Shown here: in pieces, positions 12,223-24,900 of the stretch | How positions within the stretch are numbered: the first letter of the stretch is position 1 | How the letters are laid out: every line of letters begins with the position of its first letter | Assembly: GCA_964006375.1 (NCBI GenBank) | Contig: OZ023270.1 | Span: 72,010,082-72,074,081 of the forward strand | Reading direction: 5' to 3' | DNA: 64,000 bases | DNA from: Tillus elongatus | Lineage: Eukaryota > Arthropoda > Insecta > Coleoptera > Cleridae | Translations under genes and position numbers: made by a program | Notes under the pieces: generated by a model | The model's database searches: none | What the model was told of the DNA's origin: nothing | Seen by the model: only the letters and a program-made list of their open reading frames with translations

Positions 12223-12690
12223 GGACGCAGCAAGTGCGTTATGGTAGTGAATTTTTATTAAATGCTTCAAATTTTATTAACTCAATGTTTTATAAACTTA
12301 GAAAGTTTAATTTTTGTATGTAGTAAGGTCTTTCCCAAGGCAAGATATCCACCAAATTTCATTAAAATAACTTTGTAATTTTCGGAGAAAAAAAAATTTT
12401 TCGAAAAAAAAAATTAAAACTTGAATAACTCAATTTTCTACAAACTTAGAAAGTTGAATTTTAGTACGTAGTAAGGTCTCCCCCTAAGGCAATATATCCG
12501 TTAAATTTCATTAAAATAGCTTTGTAATTTTCGGAGCCAAATTTTTTTTTTGAAAGAAAACTCAAAATTTTCCCGGAAAACCCCGTCCGATTTTCCTGGC
12601 TGACGAACTCATCCAAGCCATTAATAAAAGAAAGGCACTTGCCGAGTTTCATCAAAATCGGTTAATTATTTTTTGAGTTATCAGACGGAT

Positions 12691-12774
<84 letters not shown>

Positions 12775-12870
12775 CATATAAAAATTCAAAATGACCCCGG
12801 ATATGGGTTCTAGGGGTCCTAGTTCGCGCTCATTTAAAAATTTTTTTGCAAAGTCTCACCATCGATAATG
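12223..12870 (-). repeat. family A copy, inverted, with internal duplication
   Basis: Runs from GGACGCAGCAAGTGCG (12223) through a passage repeated with ~148-bp spacing (copies begin near 12279 and 12427), GTCCGATTTTCCTGGC, GAGTTATCAG, (TA)n and the ACCCCGGATATGGG module. The terminal hairpin is replaced by a diverged CTCACCATCGATAATG. Confidence 0.75.
12693..12773. repeat. (TA)n core of family A copy
   Basis: About 80 bp of uninterrupted TA. Confidence 0.95.
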
Positions 12871-12879
12871 TATTATAAA

Positions 12880-14148
12880 AAAACCTACTTACTAAACTTA
12901 ATAATTATTAACCACTTGCCAAGTTTTTCTCTAGTTAGTTAAACGTTATAGTAGTTAAAAAGTCCCTTAAAAAGTTAACCTTTAAATTTATAATATTATC
13001 CACTGAATTAATCACAGTATCGCAATTATGTTGTCCAGTTATTAAGCCACCCGAAGTAGTGGCCATCATAATAATAATAATTGCCTTGTTAGAACATGTA
13101 AACAACAACGAAATGATCTAATTAAAAATCAGTCTGACGCGAAGACGAAAATTAGTAGGTAGTAGGTACACACACTCTGCCAAAAGTCCACTACAAACTG
13201 GAAGTGTGTAATTTTATAGCGCACAACAGATAGCTTATTCTGTCGTTTTCGACGATGATCGGCGATCATTTCGCACTGAACTATCGCATTACCTGAGAGC
13301 GCCGAAAAATACACACCGCCGCCCGCCTGCTTTATATGGATATGGATGTATATAACGTTTGCAACGATTAAAACTATACTTATTCTGATTTTGTATTCTG
13401 TATTAATGGCTGCCGACTCTCTGCGATCATCGATATACTAATTTTGTTTGTTGAATGCAGGAGGTAAAAAAGTAAATAAAAATTTATTAAAATATAGCAT
13501 AGCAAAAATATTATTTTTTCCACGGCAGGCAGCAGTGCGCGCGCACGGGCGCACTTATTGAGGAGCCGCCCCTGCCTGGTACCCACAGCAAAGTTACTTT
13601 GTTACTTTGTGGTCTGTAGCCAGTGTTTTAAGGATTTTCTGCAGTCGCAGCTAAGAGTAGACTCGGTCTTAAACAATTTTAGTACTGCCTGACTGTTTAA
13701 GAAAATGCAGATCTTACTATTTTTTTATCTTCTTTGTATGTACTCCTATGCACAGAGATTTAAAGAAAGCATTTTGGCTTGGAAGATGGTGGAAATTTTC
13801 CTAGGGAATTAGCGAGTCTGAAGTTAGGTCCTCTTATTCCCAGTTCTGCTGCCCTTATTTGCTTAGATCTGTAGGGCCTAATACAAAGTGTATTATATAA
13901 TTGGATATCAGTAGCGAAGGACATTGATCTGTGCAAAATTTCAAGAAAAAAGTGCATATACAGATAGCCACGCTTAATTTTTGAAACACGGGTTACTAAA
14001 AGCTTTTCTCAAAAACGTTTCTCGTGAGCTTTAAAGTAGGTGTTTTTATAAAGGTTTAGGGGTGCAAATTAGTGGCGGGGATACATATTTTATGAAGAGA
14101 ACCAAATTTGAAATTTAACCTATGGCACCCTTATTATTAATATGACTT
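12880..14148. other. unassigned sequence with a GC-richer patch
   Basis: No protein motif is seen. Around 13120-13330 and 13530-13640 the sequence is noticeably richer in G+C than its surroundings, with a TTTATATGG stretch at 13331. This is the only place in the window that looks somewhat like unique, non-transposon DNA, but I cannot support a gene or promoter. Confidence 0.35.
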
Positions 14149-14369
14149 TGAATATTTTTAATGTGTGTGTTTTTGTTTCTTTAACGTCAATCTAGACTAG
14201 ACACCAGGGAGAAGTTTTGCCTCACGTGGAAATTTTTCCGAAATCCCTGCCTTTCTGTTGGAAGGGTAGGAATCTTTATCGTGTCCAACATCGCATGGAC
14301 ACGGGAACGACGGCTTTACGCCCCCTACGACATGCGGAACGTGCAGATATTCTTCTTCTTTCTTCTTCT

Positions 14370-15795
14370 TCAAGTGCCGTCTCCTCTTAGAAGGTTGGCT
14401 ATCATCATGGCTACTCTCACTTTTGATGCTGCAGCTCTGAACAACTCAACGGAACTACAGCTGTACCATTTTCTCAGGTTATTTAGCCAGGAAATACGTC
14501 TTCTTCCTCTGCTTCTCTTTCCTCGTATCTTTCCCTGCATAATATTCTGCAACAATACATATTTCTCTCCTCTCATCACGTGGCCCAGATATGGCAGCTT
14601 CCTTATTTTAATTGTGTTCAATATATATTTTTCTTTTCTCATTCTTCCCAGTACCTGCTCATTCGTTACCATGTCTACCCAACTTCTCCTCAAGATCATT
14701 CTATATGACCACATCTCAAATGCCTCCTGTCGTTCACTTATATCTTTCTTTAACGTCCATGATTTCAACCCATATAGCAACACCGAGAAAACGTAGCATC
14801 TCAATATTCTGATTCTAAGTTGTAAGTTAAGATCTCTACTGCATAACACGTTTCTCATTCTGTGAAATATGGTTCTGGCTTGTCCAATTCTTGATTTAAT
14901 TTCTTCAGTGTACTTATTATTTTCATTGACAGTTGTTCCCAGGTACCTATACTTACCGACTTTCTCTACTAGTTCTCCGTTGATCCAGAGGTTTTCCTGT
15001 TGCTGAACTGATTTTGTAATGGTCATAAATTTGGTCTTTTTGATATTTAAGGTAAGTCCGCTCTCCTCGCTACTCGTCACTGCTTGATCTACTAAGCTCT
15101 GTAAGTCTTCTATTGTTTCGGCAATGAGTATGGTGTCGTCTGCATACCGGATATTGTTAATGGGTATTCCATTGAGCTTTACTTCTATTGTTGTTTCTTC
15201 CAGCGCTCTCTGGATGATTTCTTCCGAGCAAAGATTAAATAATAGCGGCGATAGTGCACATCCTTGCCTTACACCACATTGTATTTTTACTTATTCTGAG
15301 AGTTCATTGTCCACCTTGATATTAGCCGTCTGGCTGTAGTATAAATTATTTATTATTCTAATATCTTTCATGTCTATATTTCTACTTTTAAGTAACTGAA
15401 TGAGGTGGTTGTGGCGGACTCTATCAAATGCTTTGTTGTAGCCAAGGAAACAGACATACATCGGCTGATTGATGTCCATGCATCTTTGAGTCAATACATT
15501 GAAGGCAAACAAGTCTTCTCTTATTCCCATTGCATTTCTGAAGCCAAATTGGGTTTCGCTAATATCTTGTTCTAATTTCCTAAAAATTATCTGGTGTATT
15601 ATCTTTAGGAATATTTTGAGAGCGTGACTCATTAGACTGATGGTTCGGTGGTCGCTACATTCTTTTGCATTAACCTTTTTTGGTAATGTAATGAAGGTCG
15701 ATCTAAGCCATTCGCGGGGAATGATCCTTGTGTTGTATATTGTGTTAAATAGTTCCACCAATATGCCCATTTGATCTTCTGTGATTAGTTTAATT
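14370..15795 (-). pseudogene. LINE 1 reverse transcriptase, catalytic and C-terminal part
   Basis: The product would copy its own RNA into DNA at a nicked target. From high to low coordinates: IIKLITEDQMGILVELFNT, the GIIPREWL...FITLPKK strand with DHRTISLMS, FGFRNAMG, YNKAFDRVRH (first catalytic Asp; usually DFxKAFD), a disrupted QLGVRQGC region near 15270, then the ADDTILIAET active-site segment near 15110-15140. After that come LNIKKTKFM, the YRYLGTTVNENN thumb, RCYVFSVLLYGLKSW and YLGHVMRGEKY. The C-terminal frame of 236 codons (15080-14370) is intact; upstream frames are broken by stops. Confidence 0.8.
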
Positions 15796-15925
15796 ATTAG
15801 TGAATTTTCTTAAAAAAAATTCACTAATGAGGAGATCCCGACTTTTGAATTTTGAAAAAATTTTCAAATGAGCGCTAATTAGGCCCCCCAGAAAACATAT
15901 CCGGGGTCAGTTTCAATTTTTATAT

Positions 15926-16055
<130 letters not shown>

Positions 16056-16867
16056 GTATATGTATCACACCGATAACTCAAAAACTAATGGGCCGATTTT
16101 GATTAAATTTGGTAAATAAATTCCTTTTGCAAATGGCTTGGATAAGTTTGTTAGCCAGGAAAATCTGCCCAGGTTTTCCCCGAAAATTTTGTGTTTTCTT
16201 TCAAAAAAAATTCATATCTCCGGAATTAACAAAGTAAGGACAACCAAATTTGGTACGCGGGTTATATCCCTATAAGTAAGTTACTTACCAAAATTTAGCT
16301 ATGTAGGTGAAAAGACAAAAAAGTTATAGGCATTTAAAGAAAAATAAATTGGGGTTTTCCTCAAAACGTCAAAGTTGCGATTTAAAACGTCAAAATCGCC
16401 AACATTTAGGCAAATAACTTGAATCTAATACGGGCTATGGAAATCAAATGTCTCAAGAAGGATGCTTTACAAACCCTGAAGTCTTAGTTTCAACAGTCAT
16501 TGTCCTTCATTTTACTAAAATGTTTCCAGAAAATTCATTTCAAATAGACTCTTTCTCTGATGCTTGGCAGTAGCCTTAGCTATAGAGTTTATCGTTTAAT
16601 GGTATAAAATTTTTGTCGAATTTTCGTAAAAAGTCAATAAAGCTCAATATATCCGTTATTATACAAGATATGAAAAAAAAATTGTATATATTAATTATAG
16701 GGTGTCTTGAGCTACATCTTAAAAAATATTTCTACAATCACAGGGTGGATCATAAGTCGTTGGTGATACAAATTTTCTTTTTTTTTTTAAATCAAACACG
16801 CCTTATGTTATTGCATTTTTGCATTTTCCATCAAAATATAATGCATGTTTGTAAGAAAAGAAATTCT

Positions 16868-17174
16868 GGATGCAGCAAGTGCGTTATAGTAGCGAATTTT
16901 GATCAAATGCTTCATATTTGAATAGCCCAATTTGCTATTAACCTACAAGGTTGACCAAGAAACGAGTTTTTCCGGGAACACTTTAAGTTTACTTTTGGAA
17001 ATTTTTGTACATTTTCACACAAAGTTATTTTTATGAAACATGGCACATTGTTTTTACTATATAGGTTATACTGGTAACCAAAATGGATGCCTGCTTTCTT
17101 AAAAAGAAAACACACATATTTGCAATAAAAACATTTTTATGAAAATTCACTACCATAACGCACTTGCTGCGTCC
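16868..17174. mobile_element. small inverted-repeat unit at the right end of family A
   Basis: GGATGCAGCAAGTGCG at 16868 and its complement GCACTTGCTGCGTCC at 17174 close a 307-bp unit. The inverted match extends outward to AAATTCT/AGAGTTT and inward through GTTATAGTAGCGAATTTT. Confidence 0.75.
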
Positions 17175-17627
17175 AGAGTTTTTCTGCTGGAATTTCGTCG
17201 GGTCCTGGAGCTTTATTAGACCATTTTCACCGCGTGAATTACCTCTTCCTTTATTATTGTTGCGCCCAAATCTCCTTCTGTGTCCTCTTCTACTATTTCT
17301 TGTTGTCTGTCATCGTCGAATAGTACCTGGATGTACTACTTCCATCTTGCCAGCTTCCCTGAAGTGTCTGGGATTATTTTACCATCTCTGTCCAGCAAAA
17401 CATTGCTTTGGTTTTGCCTTTTTATACCAGCGACCTCCAAAATTTTTTATACAGGTTAAAATCATCGTGTTTCATTGTCAAATCTTCTACCTCCGCACAT
17501 TTTTCTCTGTACCACTTTTCTTTGGCTTCACGTATTATTTTTCTTATCTCACTATGTATATGGTTATATCCATTGTTGTCTATGTTTTTGTACGTTCTTC
17601 TTTCTTCCATTAGTTTTTAAACTTCGT
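17175..17627 (-). pseudogene. LINE 1, linker between endonuclease and reverse transcriptase
   Basis: The minus strand reads RRTYKNIDNNGYNHIHSEIR and REAKEKWYREKCAEVEDLT, the basic helical linker found ahead of the RT in this LINE group. WKYYIQVLFDDDR and PGPDEIPAEKL follow, the start of the RT domain. It is 5'-truncated at the SINE target site (17627) and cut at its 3' side by family A. Confidence 0.75.
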
Positions 17628-17796
17628 CAGACATTCAGCTTACTCAAATACAATGCCACAACCTCGGGTGATGTTAGTTTTACAGTATGTACTAAAATAC
17701 TGAAACGGGGCCACTGGGAATTGAACCCAGCACCCTTCGGTTTAGAGGTACACGTTCTTACCACTGAATCACCGAGGCTCTGAATATTTTTAATGT

Positions 17797-17913
17797 AAAA
17801 TATAATATGCCGCTGCTGTTTTCGAAAACAAAAATTATTTTATTGTGCTTTATCTTGTGGCCGACAATATAACATTTAACAATAAAAATGCCAAGTATGT
17901 TGGCTTACATATT
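17797..17913. other. short spacer
   Basis: No feature recognised between the SINE target duplication and the next inverted repeat. Confidence 0.3.
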
Positions 17914-18131
17914 GAGTACACCTGGAGAACCCAAATCACCAAAACACATTCGCAATGACCTGACGATCGTTTGGCTAACAAAGTTGATGGATAATAAAGA
18001 ACTCTTCAACCTCTGATGACGCTAACTTTGTTAATGAAACGATCGTCAAGTCTTTGAAAATGTGTTATGGTGATTTGTGTTCTCCAGGTTTACTAATCAG
18101 TGCTCATCATAGGTTCTAATCTTCACTTAGT
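17914..18131. repeat. family D repeat with 75-bp inverted arms
   Basis: Arm one (17914-17988) contains CCTGGAGAACCCAAATCACC and GACGATCGTTT. Arm two (18020-18095) is its inverted copy with few mismatches. The loop is about 30 bp. A tail, AGTGCTCATCATAGGTTC (18098-18131), is shared with copies at 25770-25892 and 53453-53546. It looks like a foldback or MITE-type element; no coding frame. Confidence 0.7.
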
Positions 18132-19016
18132 TACATATGGAGACGACATTACCACAGGCATCTAAATTCTTATTATGCAACATTTGAAAAATTTAATGAG
18201 TACATTAACGATTTATTTCTCAAGCGAATGTTTGTGCAATTTCGCTTCCACAACACACTTGCTAAGTCAAAACTATTTACCGTAAACGCGTATTCCACAA
18301 AAATTTGAAAGAAGGATCAGTAAAACTTTTACGCATTAAATATTATAACCTTTACGGTTACTGCTTATGAAAAAACAATTGCCGCAACTGCAGCAGCCAA
18401 CCAAGACGAAAGGATTTAAAAGCTAAATTCAATAACTCTCGGTTTCATTAGCCGAATTCATGCAGACTTGCAGATTCGTTGGGTTTCTTCGATTAGCAGT
18501 ATGTAGACCACGGAAGGCCATCTAGGTGACCTTAAAAGCTCGCGCCGATGTAGTCCATATTGTGTAACACTTTCACTGTTTTTATAAACTTAATAATAAT
18601 AATGATCCTTTTTCGGTGAATTCATTTCACCGAACTCAGAGTGATCGTTGCTATCCTCGAACAGTATCACTTACATTTCGTTTTTATTTCTTTGCACCAC
18701 ACTTTTTTACGTAACCGTTGTATAACTGCGATATTAATATTGCAAATACAAACAAAACGCAAGCCTCTGCTTCCTTCTTGTTAACTATATAAAGTGATTT
18801 TAATTGATTACAGGTAAAATTCAAAATCGCGCATTATATAATGCAGCTTGGAAAGTCAAATTCCGGACATACTCTTATAGGTTACAGCAATCGAGGCATC
18901 TTACATGTTTTCGGTCTAATTGTGGTAATGTTATACTTTACAATTAGCGAGAAGAATTATCTCAACACTTGTTATGTAATTAATAAGTAAGTTCTTTTAA
19001 TATTCACGGATTAACA
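18132..19016. other. unassigned sequence with a 23-bp palindrome
   Basis: TTCGGTGAATTCATTTCACC near 18609-18631 folds on itself. A degenerate CACACTTGCTAAGTC near 18253 resembles the family A end. No gene is seen. Confidence 0.4.
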
Positions 19017-19545
19017 GGCTGTGCTTACTACGATCCGCAAGAAAATTTCAACAATATAATGAAATTGAAAGCAGACATCTCAACATATACGGCAGAAGGA
19101 ATAGCAATGTTAGCGACACTGAAATATATATCTAGCTTGCCATAACTAAACTTTGCTATTACATCTGATAACAAAAGCATCATTCAAGCAACAGAAAACT
19201 TAGTATTCCATAAAAAAATACCCAAACTATATAACTGTAGTAGTCACGAAACACATACAAAATCCTTACAATAATTAAGCGTTGTCCTAGCTTGGGTTAA
19301 AGGACACTGTGAATTAGTTGGGAACGCCAAGGCAAGCAAAATTACAAAACGCGCCCACGAACATGGCCAAGAAACTCAACTGTTAACACCACGCCACGAC
19401 CGAATAGTTTTATCCAATAGAAAATATGGGTAAACCTGGACAAATGGATACAGGAACAACAACAAAGGAAACTCATATATGGCACTGCAAGAACATATAC
19501 CTCGCAGGCCATGGTTTTATGGCTTTATAAAATTTAAAACTATAT
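19017..19545 (+). pseudogene. LINE RNase H domain and C-terminus (I-type group)
   Basis: Translation gives TAEGIAMLATLKYI, SDNKSIIQATENL, LAWVKGHCELVGNAKA and NRIVLSNRKY. These are the blocks of the RNase H domain carried by I/R1-type LINEs, which degrades the RNA strand of the RNA:DNA hybrid. The expected acidic residues are partly kept (E in TAEG, D in SDNKS). GNAKA replaces the usual GNExAD. Stops interrupt it. The reverse transcriptase part is not seen upstream. Confidence 0.7.
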
Positions 19546-19561
19546 GTAGCTTTAAAATCAA

Positions 19562-19800
19562 CTAAATAAAATGTTCAAGTTGTGCATCGTTGGCTGCCTG
19601 ACAGTCGCCAAGATGATTAATAAATTCTTTTGGAATATTGTCAATAACCTCAGGAGGTATACAATGTATCTCTTGACGAATTCCTGCTTTGAAATGTTCT
19701 AAATTCTTCGGTCTATTAACCTTGCTTTTTAAGTATCCCCGCAAGAAGTAATCTAGGGGTGTCAAATCTGGCGATCTAGCTGGCCACTCTATCGGCCCCC
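19562..19800 (-). pseudogene. mariner-like transposase, C-terminal fragment
   Basis: The minus strand reads GPIEWPARSPDLTPLDYFLR, then GYLKSKVNRPKNLEHFK and a helical tail ending in LEHFI before a stop at 19562. The SPDLTPLDYFLRG motif carries the third acidic residue of the DDE triad. Everything upstream is missing: the sequence changes abruptly at 19801. Confidence 0.8.
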
Positions 19801-20280
19801 CTAGATAATATCCACATACCTAGCTACAAATCAAACGTAGCTACACGCATTCACAACACAAAACACTAAAAACCAGACATCACCCAATTACAACTAATGA
19901 AACATGTTAGAGACCACGAAGAAATGGAAATCTGGGAACAATACAACATTCAACAAACAAACAATAAGAAAGAATTAATGCCAGAACAAATTCAAGTACA
20001 AACATTTAAACAAAACTTAATAAAGGCCATACAAATAGACAAATTATCAAACCACAGTGATCAAGACAGGAGACCGATATACACGACACAGTCCGAAGGC
20101 ACAACCAATCAGAGAACAGGAAACCGACCAATAGAAGCTCACGGCGCATGCGCCACGTACAATCTCAGACGTAGATCACACAGGAGCGATAACAGTCAGT
20201 AGCGTGCTGATGATGAACCGGGACGGTTCGAAACTGCAGTCCGCGCAAACCAATAAGAAATCACAAACGTACAGCAAACA
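19801..20280 (+). pseudogene. possible Penelope-like element C-terminus (weak)
   Basis: A frame reads IPSYKSNVATRIHNTKH, a stop, then PDITQLQLMKHVRDHEEM and EIWEQYNIQQ. This resembles the C-terminal half of the GIY-YIG endonuclease of Penelope-like elements, where an H-x-H/NTKH segment and a WE-x-Y/F segment follow each other. The remaining ~70 codons to 20202 are polar and unrecognised. A related but non-overlapping fragment is at 25085-25515. The assignment is tentative. Confidence 0.4.
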
Positions 20281-20286
20281 AATAAA

Positions 20287-20289
<3 letters not shown>

Positions 20290-20355
<66 letters not shown>

Positions 20356-20475
20356 AATTGAAACTGACCCTGGATATGGGTTCTAGGGGCCTAGTTCGCG
20401 CTCACTTAAAGAAAATTTTTTTTAATTCAAAAGGCAGGATCTTCTCATAAGTGATTTTTTTAAAGAAAACTCACT
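20290..20475 (-). repeat. family A copy, inverted, left module and core
   Basis: (TA)n at 20290-20353 is followed by GAAACTGACCCTGGATATGG, GTTCGCGCTCACTTAAAG and the hairpin ending AACTCACTTATA. The right half is absent; the array abuts the preceding fragment directly. Confidence 0.75.
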
Positions 20476-20699
20476 TATATAAGATTGGAAAACTAGGCAA
20501 ATGAGCAGTGCATCCGAAGCCAATAAATTCGATACAAAAATATATATATTTACGGATTTTCGTTAAATTGCTATAACCAGATATAATTTTCTGAAATTCT
20601 CACCAACGGTATATCAAATAGCGGGAACCAAACGACTTTAACTAAAACAACAAACTTTAACGTTGTTGATGGTAGATTATTTGTAGATTGTTTAATAAG
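20476..20699. other. unassigned spacer
   Basis: AT-rich; nothing recognised. Confidence 0.3.
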
Positions 20700-21090
20700 T
20701 TGTATAAACCCCTGACCTCTCAGCGCTGCGACCCCAATGGGGTCTTGTGCATGACTCTTTCTCCTAATGACCAGAAATTTTTACTTATTATGTAGTGCAC
20801 TATCTTCTTGGGGGCTATTTTATCTATCTCTCGGGGTCTAAGGGTCACCCCTCCAAGGCACATAGCGGTCGCATAGCAAGTGTTCTGTTGTTTCTGCTAC
20901 GTCAATGCAGTATCTGAGTTTCTCACTGTCCGCCTTGCCCACCTTCATCAGATGATACCTTACTGGGGAGTGTCCTGTGAACAGTTCTGTGATTATTGTC
21001 AAGTTATTCCTGTTTACTCCAAGAAATAGTTGAGACTTCTCTGTTGATATGGTGATGAATTGTTTTACCTGCCTTTAGTCTGGCGTTTCC
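20700..21090 (-). pseudogene. LINE C-terminal domain after RNase H (I/R1-type)
   Basis: The minus strand reads SQLFLGVNRNNLTIITELF, then TGHSPVRYHLMKVGKADSEK, LRYCIDVAETTEHLLCD and RYVPWRG. TGH-x-x-x-x-x-HL followed by a Cys/His block is the conserved C-terminus found after the RNase H domain of I/R1-type LINEs. The first Cys of the expected CxxC pair is present; a later one appears as CID. The strand is opposite to the RNase H fragment at 19017-19545, so they are separate insertions. Confidence 0.7.
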
Positions 21091-21303
21091 TCCAGTATGA
21101 CAGCATTTGGTTCCTCTCCCAAGTATCAAATTAATTTCTTACGTGACTTTTTGTTAGCCCGCAATAGGGCGCTGGAATGGTGTTAACGTTATCATAACGT
21201 ACCTTGTTAAAATCATACCAACAACAATATTTCATTGCTCTCTTGGTAAATGATTGAGACGTAAATAAGAATCTCACTATGGATTTACAAAAGCTAGATA
21301 ATG
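21091..21303. other. unassigned spacer
   Basis: Nothing recognised. Confidence 0.3.

Positions 21304-21344
<41 letters not shown>
21304..21344. repeat. (TAA)n microsatellite
   Basis: About 41 bp of AAT/TAA trinucleotides. Confidence 0.95.
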
Positions 21345-21346
<2 letters not shown>

Positions 21347-21489
21347 GTCTTTATTTGCACTACAACCAAAAGCAAATAATACAAAATTCTCAAAAAATAT
21401 ATACCTTCAATGTAATGCAGGGGCGAACTTCAGTGCAACACATAAATATGTACTCTGCTCTTCCACTTAACCCCATCATACACATTCTC

Positions 21490-21702
<213 letters not shown>

Positions 21703-21959
21703 ACTGGCACACCGTAGTGCGAGACATCAGTCAATAACTCCAAACAATGATCATCGACATAAGCACCTCATCTAATAAGCAAACAATAAGCAGGGCAAAA
21801 GGGTGGCAAAGTACAGTACGAAGAGGAAGGAGAATATGAGAATGGAAGTAAACTCAAAAACAAAGAAAAGAAAAAGCAGCGCACCTGCTTACACACAGAC
21901 ACATACACGTACATACATCGCTGTCTACAATGTAAATTTCCGAACATGACACCCCCCCC
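21703..21959. other. unassigned spacer
   Basis: No gene recognised; a run of nine C residues is at about 21951-21960. Confidence 0.3.
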
Positions 21960-24900
21960 CCATTTTTACTTTTTTATATCCTCCGGTATACTATTGTACA
22001 CGCTGCAAACATCGTACAAAAAGATCGCCTGTAAATGCTTAATTTTTGCTTAGGCACAAACAACAAACCCTTCATTCGAATGTTCACGATATGAACATCC
22101 GTGTGGTTTGTTATCTTCTCGCACAAGTACCGAGGCAACCTTCACTGAATTATCGAATGGCAAAAACAGGCTCTATATAATTTCATTCTGTTATTCATGT
22201 TGCGCATACTTGCGCATCCCATAAATGAACCTCAAGTACGAGTTTTTTAACTTTTGTATTTTGCCTCTATACTCGCCATCAAGTAAGGGATAATACACCT
22301 ACGAGCAATACTGCAACTGTGACAGGACCAGTAAATCGCAAAGCGCAGTTTTCAGTCGACGTGAAAAATATGATCTATGAGGATACAGTAGTTTTAATCC
22401 ACCATATCCTCGTTGTAAACATTTGGAAACGTCTTTACGATATCTGAAAATGGTGTCCATGATAAGGCCAAGGTTCCTAACTTCTTCAACCAATGGTATC
22501 GGTTCCTCATTGATTTGCAGCAATTTATGACCAAAAACAATTGCTGCGACTTTTTGGCATACTGCATACTGTAGCATACATATGTGTATGCTCCAGCGTT
22601 TTATATATACTGAAAGATATGGGAATAAATGGTAAATAAAATCGGGCCAAGGATTGAACCCTGGGGTACACCTCTACTCACTCCAACTGCAGCGGAAACA
22701 TTGCCACGCAACTCTACATGCTGTGACCTGCCAGTGAGATAATTATACAGAAGGCCAACATACTCGATACCAAGACCAATATAATGCAGTAGCTTTACCA
22801 GAACTTCATGCCTTATAGTGTCAAATTCTCTTGTGTAATCTAAAAGAATCAGTATAGTAAACTTTTCATCATTGCAAGATTGAAGAATGACATCATTAAG
22901 TTTGCAGAGAGCGTCACTCTAGCACACTTCGACGTATCTGGATAATACCCAGCTTAAATACAGGCGTTAGTTATAAATACAGTAATACGTGGTGCACATG
23001 ATTTTGACATTTCAAGACTTATATTATCAATACCACTTGTATTACTTTTGATTTCATTTAAACATCTAGATGTGGTTTCTGTGTATACCAGAACGAATTG
23101 AAAATCCTCTAGGCGATTTATATGTGGATAATATTGCCTACAGTTATGATTTGTCGAAATCACAGGAACACTATTTACAAAATAGTCATTTCACTTATCT
23201 ACGTCACTTAAGCTACCAGGAATTTCTTTCTATTTTTAATATTTAGTCTATTGAATTCCCTATATAAATCACGCATATTTTTACCTTTAAGCGCATTATC
23301 AAAGTATGCCTTTTTCCCTAAGTATAGTGGCGCTGGTAAGATTTCTCAGGGACTTGTAGTAAATCCAGTCCCCCACAGCCAGATACCTACGATATTTTAC
23401 TTTAGCATTATTATCCAGCGACATGAGTATTTTTAAATTATCCGTTATCCAAGGCTGTGGTTTCCTAGTAATTCTCTTCGCTTTATAAGCAGTATGCTTT
23501 TCAAACAATCCAGTAATTGTGTTGGTAAGTATCGCAATTTTTTCATCAATATCTCCCGTGTAATAAATGCCATCAAGATTCGAGAACATTGGGTCAGCCA
23601 TAAATGAGTCATTATTGAAATGCTTGTAATCACGGCCTGTCACAATAACTGGATTCCGGCTAGTCTTGCTCACGTGATAAACCGGGTAATCCCAAATCTT
23701 TTGCTTTTTGGAGATTTGTTCAATATAATAATCGACAAGCTCGAATACCTGGTGTGCTGAGGTTTTCTGCGGTTTCTGAAATTATACCAGATAGCCCACA
23801 AAACTTGTTGATGCACTAAGTAAACGACGAAGGAAGTCAGGAAGCAGATAGCCTTGCAAAAAGGGCAGCAACAACACCATTCTATGGACCAAAGCCCTAC
23901 ATGCTGTGACCTGCCAGTGAGATAATTATACAGAAGGCCAACATACTCGATACCAAGACCAATATAATGCAGTAGCTTTACCAGAACTTCATGCCTTATA
24001 GTGTCAAATTCTCTTGTGTAATCTAAAAGAATCAGTATAGTAAACTTTTCATCATTGCAAGATTGAAGAATGACATCATTAAGTTTGCAGAGAGCGTCAC
24101 TCTAGCACACTTCGACGTATCTGGATAATATCCAGCTTAAATACAGGCGTTAGTTATAAATACAGTAATACGTGGTGCACATGTTTTTGACATTTCAAGA
24201 CTTATATTATCAATACCACTTGTATTACTTTTGATTTCATTTAAACATCTAGATGTGGTTTCTGTGTATACCAGAACGAATGGAAAATCCTCTAGGCGAT
24301 TTATATGTGGATAATATTGCCTACAGTTATGATTTGTCGAAATCACAGGAACACTATTTACAAAATAGTCATTTCACTTATCTACGTCACTTAAGCTACC
24401 AGGAATTTCTTTCTATTTTTAATATTTAGTCTATTGAATTCCCTATATAAATCACGCATATTTTTACCTTTAAGCGCATTATCAAAGTATGCCTTTTTCC
24501 CTAAGTATAGTGGCGCTGGTAAGATTTCTCAGAGACTTGTAGTAAATCCAGTCCCCCACAGCCAGAGACCTACGATATTTTACTTTAGCATTATTATCCA
24601 GCGACATGAGTATTTTTAAATTATCCGTTATCCAAGGCTGTGGTTTCCTAGTAATTCTCTTCGCTTTATAAGCAGTATGCTTTTCAAACAATCCAGTAAT
24701 TGTGTTGGTAAGTATCGCAATTTTTTCATCAATATCTCCCGTGTAATAAATGCCATCAAGATTCGAGAACATTGGGTCAGCCATAAATGAGTCATTATTG
24801 AAATGCTTGTAATCACGGCCTGTCACAATAACTGGATTCCGGCTAGTCTTTCTCACGTGATAAACCGGGTAATCCCAAATCTTTTGCTTTTTGGAGATTT

